The notes beneath the pieces were generated by a model. It did not search any database, was not told where the DNA came from, and worked only from the letters and a program-made list of their open reading frames with translations. Shown in pieces: positions 42,216 through 54,368 of a stretch of 64,000 nt of DNA. The position numbers and the translations under genes are program-made. The DNA is taken from contig CM033397.1 of assembly GCA_019426215.1 (NCBI GenBank), forward strand, positions 29,142,480 to 29,206,479, written 5' to 3'. This stretch comes from Buddleja alternifolia. Its lineage: Eukaryota > Streptophyta > Magnoliopsida > Lamiales > Scrophulariaceae. Within the stretch, counting starts at the first letter, position 1; each line of letters begins with the position of its first letter.

Positions 42216-43780
42216 TGGGGGTTGGGTTTAGATGTGATAATTTAGCCCAAGGGTTTGAAACCATAGGGCCACCCAACCCAATTTTTGAAATCTTGTTTGG
42301 TTACTTTTTTCGGTCCACTTCCAAAAAGTTTATTTCCTGTTTGGTTGGTGGGTTTATGTGGGTTGGGTCATGGGCTAAGTACACTTTTGCCCCCAAATAA
42401 TAATGGTAACCCTAATTTGCCCTCATTTAAAATAACCTACCCCACCACTACCCCCTCACCATTTGAGAAGCTTCGAAAAAACGCAGTGGGTCTTCTGCTT
42501 CTCCTGTGTCTTCTTCCGAATCAGGTAACAATTTTTTATCCTTTAAAATTATGTCAGTCCATTTTTGGAAATAACATTTGACGCCATTCGTGTGTCTTTT
42601 TTTCCCCCAGACCGCGACGGCATTTGGTCCCATTCAAAAGGTAAGTACACCGATTTCTTCCGAGTCCCTTATTATTTTTTTGAAATTTGATGCAGTTACA
42701 AAGTATAAACTGTAAAGTAGATAATATTATGGCATATATTACAATTATTGTTAATTATTGTTTGTGTATTTTTCAGTTTCACATCCAAAATTTTTCATTT
42801 TTCAATTTGATGCATTTTCAGTTTTCTTTTCCTCATGTACAACATGTTATGTGTTGGCATACCAAATTTACATGTTATGTTATGTGTTGTTCGGATTTTT
42901 CTGGTTGTATGCTGTTAGTATTTTGGTGGTTATGTGTTGTTTGGATTAATGTGCACCGTTTTGGGTTAGTGATCTATTGACCTTGTCATGCACTTAAATT
43001 TTGAGTACATGGGGATTTATTTGGACTGTGATTACTCATTATATCATTGCTGAAATGCAGTTTACTTTTTCTGTAGTTTACAAGATTGTGATTACTGATT
43101 ATATCATTGCTGAAATTAAGTTGAATTTTTTCGTAGTTTACAATGTCTTCAACTGTGATTATGAGTGCATTGCTTATTCTTTCGTGTTTTATGCAATAAT
43201 AGACCATGTTTTGATGAATTACATTTTATTAGGAAATAATATGCTAAGTGGTGGATCCGGGCAATGATTGGCTTTTCTGATTACTGGTGGATCCGGTGAG
43301 GAAGTACAAATGAATGTCAGAAAATTGAGGGGGGCTTGAGGTGGTGTTTATAACAAAACACTACATGGTTGGTGTTTTTGGACATTATTTTTGAGTGACA
43401 ATGGTTTTTATTAGGAATGGTATTAGTCGTTGATATATGTGTTGGATGGACAATTGAATTCGGTTTCTGTTGTTGATATATGTGATGGATGAATGGTATT
43501 TGTGTGACAATGGCATCCATTACCGTTTATTTTTGTATCGGTTATGTTTGAAAACCGTTGAATGGACATGTATGTAATTTGAATGGCTAGATGTGGATAT
43601 ATTGTATGTTTTAAATGGCATTTGATTAATTTTTGGCACACGGGGGTGAATTATATATATATATGTGTGTGTGTGAATTATATATATATATATATGTTAC
43701 TAAATTATATGCACGTAATAGGAAATAATATACAATGAAACGAGATTACATTGATAATTTATTAATGACTAATTAAGTAA
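42216..43780. other. Left non-coding part of the Harbinger element
   Basis: Near 42460-42640 the plus strand looks like leader exons with splice sites (gaatcag|gtaaca and aaaag|gtaagt). It could be the 5' end of the plus-strand Myb gene at 45.4 kb, but the link is inferred. The rest, including an (at)n/(gt)n run at 43650-43700, is AT-rich without recognisable coding. Confidence 0.4.
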
Positions 43781-43786
43781 ATAGTA

Positions 43787-44441
43787 TCATGCAACGTGAA
43801 ATGAAATAGTAGCCCTACTTAGTACTTTTTGGTAACCTAATACATCCACGTAGCACAAACGACTATGAATATATACAAACTTCAAAATCCAACCTATTGA
43901 TTTGTACTTGTACAATTCATTTTGTAAGACATGAATTTGTACATCATCGCTTTGCTTCTTCGTCAATAATGCATTGTTCGATGTAGTTAATTTCTGTATG
44001 ACTTCATGCATTTTCTTGTTGTTCACCTTCAATGTGTCATTAACGGCTTGAATTGCTTTAAGTTTTTCCTCTCTTTCATCAAGTCTTGTTAGAAGTGTTC
44101 TCCCAATTTGTATCCCTTTGTCACAAACTTCGTCCTCTATCCAATCAAACGCATTACACCCACCGGGTTTCTGTAATCACATGTTCACACAAATGTTAAA
44201 TTACTATTAAATTCAGAAGTTTATGTGTGACATTTGAATAAAATTAACAAAAAACTAATTCACCTACATTCCAATTTACGCAACTGACAAATTTTCTTCC
44301 GGGATTCTTTTTGGTCCATGCCGTTCGGACTTGTGGAACTTGATCACACCCGCATTTAGCTACGCCGTTTGGGTCAGTGCGAATATTTGAACGTTGACTA
44401 GAATAGCTTGATGAACGTGAAGATGAACCGCAGATTGACAT
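43787..44441 (-). CDS. GRF-type zinc-finger, coiled-coil protein (two exons)
   Basis: Exon 1 (44268-44441) encodes a Ser-rich start, then CGCDQVPQVRTAWTKKNPGR and KFVSCVNWN, the GRF zinc-finger pattern CxC...SWTxxNPGRxFxxC. A 97-bp intron (44171-44267, GT-AG) joins it to exon 2 with KPGGCNAFDWIEDEVC, which supplies the final Cys and the W-D end. Heptad-rich sequence including LDEREEKLKAIQAVNDTLK follows, then a hydrophobic C-terminus. GRF fingers bind single-stranded nucleic acid in other proteins; small GRF-plus-coiled-coil genes are common in plant genomes and transposons. The start Met is uncertain. No internal stop is seen, so it may still be expressible. Confidence 0.7.
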
Positions 44442-44825
44442 GTCTTCCGTCGGATGGATGAACGGTGACCACTTTCGGCGGTGAATTCCTTTTCTTTTAG
44501 TAGCCGAGCTGAAATATATATATATATATATAGATTGATATTATTGTATGAAAATAATGATTTGCAAAGTGGACAATTGAAATAAAAAACCATGCATTTT
44601 ATAGACACTTGATGAGGGTGTTTTAGTCCCATTTTTTGAACGGCTATATAACGGTAAAAAATGAAGATTAACATGTATTTTCATATTTTGCTTTTTTTAT
44701 TAGGTCAATTTCATAACACAAGAGATTGGATGGTCAACTTAGCTTAGTAACTTTTCTTATATATATTCATAGATATATATATATATATATATATACATTC
44801 ATCTATAAACATTTGGATATTATTC

Positions 44826-44870
44826 ACTACAACAAAAAGCAATAATGGGCCCAATGTGACGAACGGTTAA
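44826..44870 (+). mobile_element. CACTA-type terminus, fragment
   Basis: cactacaacaaaaagcaata is the terminal motif of plant CACTA (En/Spm-like) elements. No matching inverted end was found nearby, so only a fragment is claimed. Confidence 0.4.
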
Positions 44871-45439
44871 TAACGATTATGTGTTATGATTTAAAACTAT
44901 TTATATATATATATAACTAATATAATTGAAACTAAACAAGAATTGAATTTTGTTGATACATGTAACTTGCAAGTCATGTGATGAAAAGATATAAGGCTTA
45001 CACAAAGCATGCTTGGTTTTGACAACACATACACAAATCTTGTGCTTTGAATGACAACACACACATAGCTTTGCTTGGTATTTGACAACACATTAGACAC
45101 CACCTTTCTTCTCCATAATTGATTGCATGGATGAACAAAAAAATATTCTTCAAAAAAGCTTGCATATATAATTGCATTTAAACATGACATATCTTTTCAT
45201 CTTTTGCATTTGTTCTTTGTTTCAGCCATGTGTTCACGTGAAAGCCTATATATACATAGAATTGATTGATAAAAAATTGATAGGAATTAGATTCTCATAC
45301 AAGCGAATATTTGGGAAAATGTTGGGGGGAAGTGATTTTTTTATAAAGTAACCACTATAAAAGGATGCATAAGAGGGATGCTTGAAAATTTGTACGTCCT
45401 AAACACAAGGCAAAAATTGCTCATCTTATTTGCATGCTA

Positions 45440-46379
45440 AAAAATTTCTTCCGCATTGGATGTGGAATATCTTTCACAAGCCGACATTTTGTACACAAAC
45501 GGGTGGCAATACGAGCATGATAGGTGTTTCATTTCTGCTGTTTTCAAGGGGTGTGGCAGCCAACAATTGAGCATGGACACTAACAGCGATTCAGTTAGAC
45601 GATTTGGTTTGTAGGAGCTTAACAAAAAATTTGGATGTACTTTCACTTTTGTCATGTGGCAAAGAAGGTTCCGTTTCTTATTCGATCGATACACTACGTT
45701 CAAGCAAATAACAGAACATCCTGGAGTTAGATGGGACCAACAAAAAAATCTCATTTTTGCACAACGCGAAGTCTTGAAAAATTTGGCAAAGGTACATAAA
45801 CTCAATTTTTATGTTACGTAATACATTCATTTTTGCATAATTGTTTTCTCCTATTTTTTTGAAACCTACACAAATATGTTTGTAGGAAAACCCACTGGTG
45901 AGGGCGTATGTATGGAATGGTGAGCCGGCCATGGTCCAGTTCAATGCCATCTTTGGTCCTACTATAATAAATGTGTCAAGTGATTCTTGTCGATCATGTG
46001 GTGAGGGTCCAAATGATACTATTATCGTCGAAGATAGCGAGGAGGCCGATCAAATTTCACTATCTTTGGAAAACACACTATCCAAAAAGGGTAAGGGTCG
46101 ACTAGATCACTACTCATCGAGCCAAGGATCATCCCCATTTCCGCCCCCGCGTTATGGATATGCGATCCCGGCTCCGTTCCCCATACCGCAATATAATTTT
46201 AACATCAAAAAACTGGGGATGACGACACTCTAGATGAAACTGCGTCTTCTACCGAAAGAACACTGTTAAAGCTAATGAAGGACCACTTTCTTAGCCCTAG
46301 CAAAGCCCCTTTAGCTGATAGTGAGAAGGGAAAGAAAAAAACATCGAAGAAATTGCATTTCTCGGGACCCGCCGAATGA
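45440..46379 (+). pseudogene. Myb/SANT-like DNA-binding protein gene, plus strand
   Basis: Exon 1 (to 45791) encodes a trihelix-like Myb/SANT domain: TNGWQYEHDRCFISAVFKGC, then ELNKKFGCTFTFVMWQRRFR and TEHPGVRWDQQKNLIFAQRE. A GT-AG intron (45792-45885) leads to exon 2, which begins ENPLVRAYVWNGEPAMVQFN and ends in a Ser/Pro-rich, Lys-rich tail (KGKKKTSKKLHFSGPAE) at 46379. A TAG at 45612-45614 interrupts the domain, and a one-base shift occurs near 46205. It is distinct in sequence from the two minus-strand Myb genes and convergent with the one at 46790. The upstream start exon is not identified. Confidence 0.7.
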
Positions 46380-46789
46380 CCGTTTTGCAAGTACCAATAT
46401 ATATGTTTATGTTTTCTGTATTTCGAATAATGTAATATGTTATGGTTTGCTTTTTTATTCCAATTTGTAATATGCCCAACTCCCGGCTATAACCCCTTTT
46501 CCAATTATAATATATAAGGGGTCTCTTAGGTTGGCGTACGTAATGTGTTCAATCTCATTTGCATGAGTGACATGATAATTTCCCCTTCTATGCATGCATA
46601 CGTGAGGTGTTGTGTATGAACAAAAATACTAGTAATAACTAATAACAATTACATAAATTTAACACAAGCCACAAATTACATGAACTCACAAATTGCATCA
46701 AACATACGGTTCTTGTACTTGACAATAAAAACAAATGGATTCGAAAGCTAAACATACGACAAGTTCATCATATTTAGGCCAACTCATAC

Positions 46790-47441
46790 TTAAAGGTGAA
46801 ATAAATTAGATAGTACAAATAGTCCGGATTGGGAACCAAACTGGTCATTTCCAGATTGAACTTGCCTATTTTCCCCATCGCTCAGGTTGTCCACGCTGCC
46901 TTCTCCCAGATCGTCGTCGAAAACCTCGGACAGTTTATCCCAATACTTTTTCCCACATAGTTGGTACTTTGTCGCATCCGGGTATTGCTATGAAGGCCAA
47001 AAAATGTAAACCATTGTTAATAAATTATATGCTAAAATATCACAATTAAAACACATGCTCCTGAAACAACAATATCTAATACCAAAGAGGGTTGAATGAT
47101 TAAAATAATTGATTTGTAAATATTACGGCAATCAAAGCATGCCATTTCTGATTCGGCGCTGTTATCCAATTCTTCTTCTTGTTCCACTTGAAATCGGAGT
47201 CTGAGAAAATCACATTGAATATTTTGCAACGCCGACGTAACATGTTGAAACGATTTTCCACGGATGTTTCAGTGAATCCTCCAAACTCATCGTTCATCAT
47301 ATTTACCAAGCCAACCAACACGGTGTTCTCTAGCCTTCCACCACTTATCTCATTACGTCCCCGAGCAGCGTGGAGCAATTCAATGAAAAACTTTTCCTTT
47401 TCCAACGACCACCCGTCGGCATCTGGGAATTGTTCATCCAT
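46790..47441 (-). CDS. Myb/SANT-like DNA-binding protein gene (two exons)
   Basis: Exon 1 (47127-47441) starts MDEQFPDADGWSLEKEKFFI and continues NRFNMLRRRCKIFNVIF and FKWNKKKNWITAPNQKWHAL, the Myb_DNA-bind_3 pattern of W, FIELL, R..L...Y and GFxWD. A 139-bp GT-AG intron (46988-47126) joins it to QYPDATKYQLCGKKYWDKLS, the usual PxA..Y...W end, and an acidic tail. The frame is intact at about 170 residues. In PIF/Harbinger elements a protein of this class accompanies the transposase and helps DNA binding. This is an additional, divergent copy. Confidence 0.78.
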
Positions 47442-48232
47442 CGCCCAAAAAAAATTTTTTTTATGAATTTGATTCAATTGAATATGTATATATATATATA
47501 TATATAAATGTGTCAAATACCATACGAAGATGGTGATATATATACTACTTATATAGTGGCCATGGTAGTGATTTGTTTGATGCATTAATATTTTTTTAAA
47601 AAAACATTTATTATATTTGGTCAACACCCACCAATGTAAGTTTGTAACTCCCATCCAATTCATGTCAGCCGAAACCAATGCAAATTTGACCAATCTTTAG
47701 GAAAATTTATTGCATTCATTGCTCGGTCAAAAATGTTGCCAAGTCCTTGCTTCAAAAATACAGCTTTGACAATATTTTGTCATTTTGGTTGGTACAGTAA
47801 CTGTAACTCCCAACTACTTTATTAAATGGCATTTTATAAATGATTTTAAAATGTTTAGTCATACGTCTATATATATGAAGCAAATTTGTTTTCAATTTTG
47901 TACTTTATATTTATTCCAATATTGTACCAATATATATACTTTTTGTTTTGCATGATCCATTTAAGTAAATTTGTAGTATATACGTGTAAAAATAGTAGTT
48001 TCCTACACAACTCATAAGAACAAGGCAAACCATACACATCTTTATATAATAGAGATTCAAAGAAAGACATGGGAAAAAGCAGACCATAATTTTAAGTACC
48101 ATACGAAGTCATGGGCAAAATTTAAATTAATCACATCCAACTGGCAATGTTAGAGCGCCTAGCGGATAACACAAAAAAGCATACACATAACACAATTACC
48201 ATATTGTATCAAACATCCTCAATGTACACCAA

Positions 48233-49347
48233 TCAGTTGAATTTTTTATGTGTAAGCTTGCCAAAAGATTCCATGAACAGACATAAAATTTTCCCAGCCA
48301 ATATCAATCTCACTTGGCCAACTTTAGCCTCCTGGGGGAGACTAAAAAACATGGCTAGCACTTGGGTGTTCTTCACAATCATGTTTGTTGCCACGAGCTT
48401 CTCATCTAAGGTTAAATCTGGTATTTCATTCACAATATGATAAACAGACTTGCATTTACGAGTCAACTCATGTTCGTGCCCCATCTTACCAATAATGTTA
48501 CGTAGTCGTGAATCCGTTTTCTTGGTGAAATTATTTAGGCCATCCATAATTGGACCTACAATGCCTTCGGACAGTTTGCGCTTGCCCTTGCTAGCTGGTT
48601 TGGTTGTAGTGCCACTACCGGGCTCACAAACTGGAGTGGTGGCTACTTCCTCAGCTGACGGAGTTTCCGGTGTATCAATGTCTTCCAAGTTTGTTGCAGG
48701 AGGAGTCTGGGGCTATGTTTCAGTTTCCGTATTTATCACACCAACAAAAGCATCATGAAAGTCTTCAGCTCCGTTGCCATTGGCCCGGTCTTTCCCAAAT
48801 ATTTCACACCAAGAGTCGTAGTAAGGCCACGACTTCCATCTCATCGAACGGGCCATAGGTTCAGTCTACACGATCACAAACGATATATAATTACCATTAC
48901 GTAATAATTGACTAGTATAATGAATACCAAAAATTGACAAGACATATGCATGCAGAGGGAAATAAGTTATATCGTTTGCCATACCTTACAGGCAGCCTCC
49001 CATTGCTCATCACTATCTGTTTTAATCATCTTTGTTGTCGAGTTCCACCCTATTCCGGAAGCCCCGAAAATAACATATAATGTGTTATATTGTTTCTTCC
49101 ATGCGTGCATCTTAGAACTTATGTGGGGCTGAGCACGAAGACCAGTAGTCAGAAACACCTTCATTATCTTATCTTGTAGCACATTTAAATAACCCACAGG
49201 GAACCCATTATCAGCCTTCCAACCACTAGTTAAAATTTCCTTCAGTGCTTGAACCAATGCATCTTCCTCCGGTCTAGTCCACATCCTCCTGCATACAACA
49301 GGTTTCCTGCCCCTACAACTTGTTGTGAAACTCCCAGAAGCATCCAT
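48233..49347 (-). pseudogene. Harbinger ORF1, Myb/SANT-like partner protein
   Basis: Exon 1 (48985-49347): a basic start, then RMWTRPEEDALVQALKEILT, KMHAWKKQYNTLYVIFGASG and GWNSTTKMIKTDSDEQWEAA. A 119-bp intron (48866-48984) leads to exon 2 with RWKSWPYYDSWCEIFGKDRA, an acidic linker, a KGKRKLSEG basic patch and a C-terminal helical domain (LVATNMIVKNTQVLAMFFSL) ending near residue 330. Its place beside the transposase fits the second gene needed for Harbinger movement. One TAG at 48713-48715 breaks exon 2; otherwise it is complete. Confidence 0.82.
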
Positions 49348-49626
49348 ATGTAGAATCTGTCAATCATGGCCAAAAACAATTGTGTCAAAAAAAAATTTAT
49401 TCAATTCAACCTCAACAAAACCATTATAAATTTATAAGCATATGAATAATTCAAACAAGGTGCACATAGTTTAATAAAATCACATAAGAGCAGTATACAC
49501 ATACAACCAATTTCTAACAAAAAAAAATACAATAAAGCATATACATCTCAATTTCGGTTTGCACAACCCACGAAATTATTAAACGAGTACATCATCATTC
49601 ATATGCGAAAATGCATATGCAGATTT

Positions 49627-50924
49627 TTAAACATAAAAAGCATGACTAACGGTCCATTCATTGAACATTTCGCCCGCATGATTATCACGCCACACACCCC
49701 ATTTACTCGATGGGTCGATTGAAGCAACATATTCCACTTCGGCCAGAAGATCATCATTATAAAACTCACGATGATCCTCATGGATTTGGGCCTCCGCCGG
49801 GTCTACCTCCATCTCACGACGAATGAAGTTGTGTAGTAGTGCACAAGCCAAGATCATTCGGTTTTGAGTGCGTAATGGGTAAAAATGTTGTACTCCTAAG
49901 AACTGCCCATCTCCATTTCATGATACCCCATGTACGTTCAATATTGTTGCCAGCTTTGGAATGTCGCTGGTTAAATAGTTCTTTTTGGTCTTGTGGAGCT
50001 TGACAACCTTGAGCCCATTCATCCAAATGGTACCTCACACCCCTGTACGGAGCAAGAAACCCCGGATAATTCATGTAACCATTGTCACACAAGTAGTATT
50101 GCCCTATATAACAAAACATAAACATGAATTTAAGATCAATTGAATACCAACTATATACAATTTCAGGCCATATAGAAAAACGAATATGAGTATATGGGAA
50201 TCTTAAACATTTAACTCACCCGTTGAAACTTTAAGTCCATTATCCCTACTTACGACGTCCCATAGCACCCTACCATCAGCAACAGACCCTTCCCATCCCG
50301 GCAACATGTAAACAAAGTTCATATTGCGATCAACCACTCCCAAAACGTTTACACTAATTTCACCTTTACGGTTGTGATATCGGGGTTTGTGGGCAAGGGG
50401 TGTTTGTACATTAATGTACGTCCCGTCCAACGCACCTAAACATCCCTGGTAGTTGGGTAGCCCAAATATACCAATGTAATGAATATGTAATTTGTTAACA
50501 TTTTAATATGACTGCAGAGGGGAAAAATACATCACGTGCTATATACATTCGCACCTTAAAGTGTTTCCATCTTGCCACGGTGCAACCATCTTCCACTGGT
50601 TTAGGTGTCACAGTTAAAATTGGAACAAGTTTCAACAAAGATATGAGTACCGCGTTGAAATATATGCTTACAGTGTGTCCCGACCGGACATGGTCAAACT
50701 TCACTGTCACATTCTTCTTGTGGTGTGCCGAGACAGACAAAAAGAAACAAACCTTTTCTTCTACCCTAACATACTTTGAATCAGACAATCCACCAACATT
50801 ATATAAAGTAGCATAATCTAGCAAATGAACTCATGTCCATTCTCAAGTTGTCAAGACAATCTTTGTCGTTGTTACACGTTAGTCGGAAAACACGTGAAAC
50901 TTGATCAGGCATTCGATGTGCCAT
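49627..50924 (-). pseudogene. PIF/Harbinger transposase (DDE_Tnp_4), three exons
   Basis: Exon 1 (50555-50924) holds DNLRMDMSSFARLCY and, after a one-base shift near 50815, VRVEEKVCFFLSVSAHHKKN and SGHTVSIYFNAVL. Exon 2 (50220-50445) begins GCLGALDGTYINVQ with the first Asp, then KGEISVNVLGVVDRNMNFVY and LPGWEGSVADGRVL. Exon 3 (49627-50103) has YYLCDNGYMNYPGFLAPYRG with the second Asp and NNIERTWGIMKWRWAVL with the Glu. A second one-base shift near 49880 precedes NRMILACALLHNFIRREMEV. Both introns (50446-50554, 50104-50219) are GT-AG. About 358 codons is near normal length. All DDE residues persist, so decay is recent relative to the other elements. Confidence 0.88.
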
Positions 50925-52035
50925 TACATACCTACTATAAGTTCCCTTCTTCGACGACAACCTAATCTTTCATCACTCAACAGGGCAATTATTATATTTA
51001 AAAAAGCTTTGGCTCGTGAAATTATCTCCTCAACTACCAACATCACTTCTAAGTTAGTCTGACTTACTTGAGACATTATTCAAGCTGCAATTATTGAATA
51101 GGAAACTCGTCAAGATCAACCATAATTGCACATTTTCATTTATTATATCTACACCACTTATAAAAGAAAAATAAAATTAACCCATGCTTAAATGACAAAA
51201 TAAAATTTAATTCTAAATTAGTGAATAATTAGCAGCTACAAAACACAACAAATTGCGTCATAATGTGTGAGGAAATTATAGCATGTAATTCACCCATCCA
51301 TATAAATGACAAAGAACAAATTCGGTCATTTAAAAAAAACATACACCCAAAATGATAACAACCACGAAATCACAGTGGTAACAAAACACAACAAAAATTT
51401 GTAGAAAAATTACTCAAAATGGCAAACCGCAAAATTTTCAAAATATACACACGGATAGTAGATGGGTTGTACAAAATGCAAAAAATCACTACAAATACAA
51501 CAAGTACATGCTCCAAAAATTAATAAAAAGTTACCATTTAAAACTTCTTGGCAAAATACTCCAAACCCTAATTTTTTTTTTTTACAAAAAACGTATGTAA
51601 AACCATGGACAAACAAATAATTCGAGATAAAATTGATGGGTGTAGAACATACTCGACCTATATGGGTTGGATTTGAAGAGAAAAATGAAGATGAGCAAGA
51701 TCCCCAAATTTCCTTCAATGGCAGCCAAGCTCGAGCGGGAGGGTTACAACAGTTGAAATGTTGAGCTGGGGAGAGAGTGTTTCAAAATTTGAAAAAGGAA
51801 AGTGTACTTGGGTATATATCATGGGGGGTATAATGGTCATTAAACATGTTGAATAATTCAACCCAAAATAGATGATAGTTTAACTCACCAAAATAGGTGG
51901 GTTGAAATAGCATGAACACATGGGTTCAAAAACCAGACCTTGGGTTTGTGACCAAATTCTGACCAAGCAACCAAACATGAAATTAGATGTGTCAGAATAT
52001 GACAACCCACCTAAACCACCCAACCAAACGAGGCC
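50925..52035 (-). other. Harbinger 5' region and right terminal repeat
   Basis: AT-rich upstream sequence of the transposase contains no intact gene. A 102-aa frame at 51410-51718 is Phe- and Cys-rich and probably untranslated leader. The terminal repeat ends at 52035 with ccaaccaaacgaggcc. Confidence 0.5.
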
Positions 52036-52539
52036 TAAGGATACATATTAAATAGTTAACAGTTAGCAGAGGAAAAAGTAATTATGTGATTTAAGATTTG
52101 TTGTCATATTTGATTGTTATTGATATATTGTTGAAATCTTTTAGATTTGATTGGAGACGGACCAAGGAACTCTTAATGAGTACATAAGTTAACTTAAGGT
52201 TAAGGTTGGTTTAACTGAGGTAAATGACTCTTGATTCTTCTAGTTTATATAAACTCGTATATGTAGTATTTTTGGGTGTGTGTGATTTTTGTAACTTGGA
52301 TCAAGTATGCTTATATATATATTGTTTTTCTGAAAACGTGAATATGCTTTGAGTTTTTTTGAGTGTGGAATTGAAAGGTGAAAATATATATTCATTTATG
52401 TGATAGCATGATTTTGCAAACGTGATTGTTGTGGATGTGGTTTTGAAAATCCATGGTTGAGACTGATACAACGTTGATTATTCGGAATAGGCGATGGAAA
52501 GCCGTGACCTGTAGGGGTTTGAGCGTTGGTCAGTGACCC

Positions 52540-52670
52540 AGAATAGGGGGGTGATGCCTATCTCAGTAACCTATTGCAGGGAGGTTAAGCCTAAACTAGT
52601 GATCCAGTACAGGGGGTGAAGCCTGTACTAATAACCCGAGACAGGGGGGTTTAACCTGTCCCTGACCAAG
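52540..52670 (+). repeat. Short tandem repeats within the split LTR
   Basis: Three or more units of about 45 bp combine gtgatccagtacagggggtg and aagcctgtac-type wording. They lie in the 3' half of the gypsy-type LTR. Confidence 0.7.
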
Positions 52671-53308
52671 TTGGCTTGTGTGTCGTTTTGCGTGGTGAAG
52701 TTTGAATCGAGATTGGTTGTTTTATCTATATTAAATGTTTTCAAGTATTGTTTTATTTTATCGTGATATTCTTTTAAAATTATCATGTTAAAAACTATGG
52801 TTTCCTCTAGACAAAAGAAATAACTATTATTTTTCTTGCTTGATCCAACTAGTTGAGAGTTAGAGCTATTTACTGGACCGTCGTGCTCATTATATAATTA
52901 ACATTTCTTTCAGATATCAAGACTTAGTGGAAGGAAGAATACTTAACGTCGGTTAGCCAGATCTAGAGGAGCTTAACTCTGTAGTCCAATAGTCCTTGTC
53001 TTATTCAAGACAGACTGTATATTCGAGTAATAGTATTTTTGTTCGTTTGGATTATTGGATTTATAGATTTATTTAAGAGAACAACATTTAATTTGGTTGT
53101 CCGAGATATTCATATTGTTATTGAGGAATCAAGTTTCTTTTCTAGAGATTTTTTATTTTAATATGTTGGGAATTCGTATATTTAAGGTATAAATGCTATA
53201 TACTAATGTTCTTAGTAGGTTAGACTTGCATGCTTCTGGAATATTTTCAGAAGCTTGCGGCGGTTGTCATGGTCTCGGGGCTCTGGGCGTGACACCCGGT
53301 GTTATAAC

Positions 53309-53614
53309 GTTTTTGCTAAAAACAACCTAAGATCACGAAATAGCATAATCACCCCTTGTTCTTAAAAAGTTTGCGAAAATGCCAAATTTCATTAAAAAAA
53401 AATAGAAAGAAATATGTGTTTTTTGGGTGAAATAACACTTTTTATCTTTTATATTGTATGGAGGGTATATAAATTACAAATATACATGTGAATAAAGGTG
53501 AAAAACATGAAAAACACGCTCACTTTCTAAGGAATTTGGCTTTTTCGCAGACTTTTTAAGAAACCAGGGTGATTAGGTTATTTTGTGATCCCAAAATATA
53601 TTTAGAAAAAAAAA
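53309..53614. mobile_element. MITE with about 75-bp inverted repeats (306 bp)
   Basis: The flanking gttataac copies (53301-53308 and 53615-53622) are a perfect 8-bp duplication. The arms share gatcacgaaatagc / gatcacaaaataacc and cttaaaaagtttgcgaaaat / cttaaaaagtctgcgaaaaa in inverted order. No ORF is present. Confidence 0.82.
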
Positions 53615-53622
53615 GTTATAAC

Positions 53623-54368
53623 ACAATTCTTATTTTTATTTTTTTACATTCAACCCTTTTTTTATTTTTATTTTCAGTTTTTCCATTCTTGATTAAGATT
53701 TTCCAAGAATCGACTATAAATCAAGAATCAAGTTCTTGATTAATAGTTGCCTTTCTAAACTCGGGAGTGCCTGAGTCTGTTTTAAGCAGTTGAAAAAAAA
53801 GGCACTTCTAAACTAGATATATAATTCTTAGATTGTATTCGCCAATTCTTGAATCTTGTCTCATTTGATGATGCCATATGAGTAGCAAGAAAAATACTTT
53901 TGATTTCATTAAAATGGAACGTTTTGATTACTCAAAAATTCGTAGTTCTCGAACTCCAAACAATATACTTCGCTTTTTTGCTTCTAGTTGTCAAAAATGA
54001 CTTTGGAGATGTTTTTTATCCTTTCTATTTGGGTGCATGGTTTGGGAATTAATTAGTTGTGCAAATTTTTCTACTATTTGAAAATCATTGTAACTAGTTT
54101 CATGAACGAGTTAAGTGGAATGTTCGTTGTTTCTGGCTCAATAGTTGATTATGATGACGGTGATACCATTAAAAGTCTTAAATTATCGAATAACAACTTC
54201 TTGTGCTATAGTTATTTGTTTAATTTAACTAACGCTATGTTTTTATTATGATAAGATGAACTTTTTAGTGTGAAGATTTGTTATGCTATCAAATGATTCC
54301 AATTTGCTTCCATATTATCATGATAAATTGTTGGAAGATCGTAAGCAACCTTTCCATCTTTTGTTCAA
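53623..54368. other. Spacer of unknown content
   Basis: No gene or family is recognised. Small inverted motifs around 53755-53815 (tctaaact...) may be remnants of a MITE. Confidence 0.4.

Larger units (their letters stand above)
42203..52035 (-). mobile_element. PIF/Harbinger transposon, 9.8 kb, with extra genes
   Basis: The ends ggggtcatttggttgggggt and the inverted ggcctcgtttggttgggtgg form terminal inverted repeats. taa follows the right end, but the left flank does not show it, so that end may be altered. Inside are five genes: GRF zinc finger (-), Myb/SANT-like (+), Myb/SANT-like (-), the usual Myb/SANT partner (-) and the DDE transposase (-). Typical elements carry only the last two and measure 3-6 kb. 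The transposase has frameshifts, so it is no longer autonomous. Confidence 0.8.
41296..53294 (+). mobile_element. Ty3/gypsy-type LTR (solo), split by later insertions
   Basis: It starts TGTAATACCCAGCCC and ends GGGCTCTGGGCGTGACA, a pairing of ends typical of a plant gypsy LTR group. The TATA box lies at 41538. Removing the hAT MITE (41761-42147 with one TSD) and the Harbinger element (42203-52035) leaves about 1.8 kb. The flanks cccat and cccgg do not give a clean duplication, so the right end is uncertain by a few bases. No PBS or internal coding region adjoins it. Confidence 0.6.

Noticed and set aside
43650..43700. (at)n and (gt)n runs as regulatory elements
   Set aside because: Simple microsatellites. 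Nothing ties them to a function.
47179..47466. 95-aa plus-strand ORF
   Set aside because: It is the antisense of the Myb/SANT-like exon at 47127-47441.
50508..50816. 102-aa plus-strand ORF
   Set aside because: It is the antisense of transposase exon 1 and the adjacent intron, and the minus frame carries the conserved residues.
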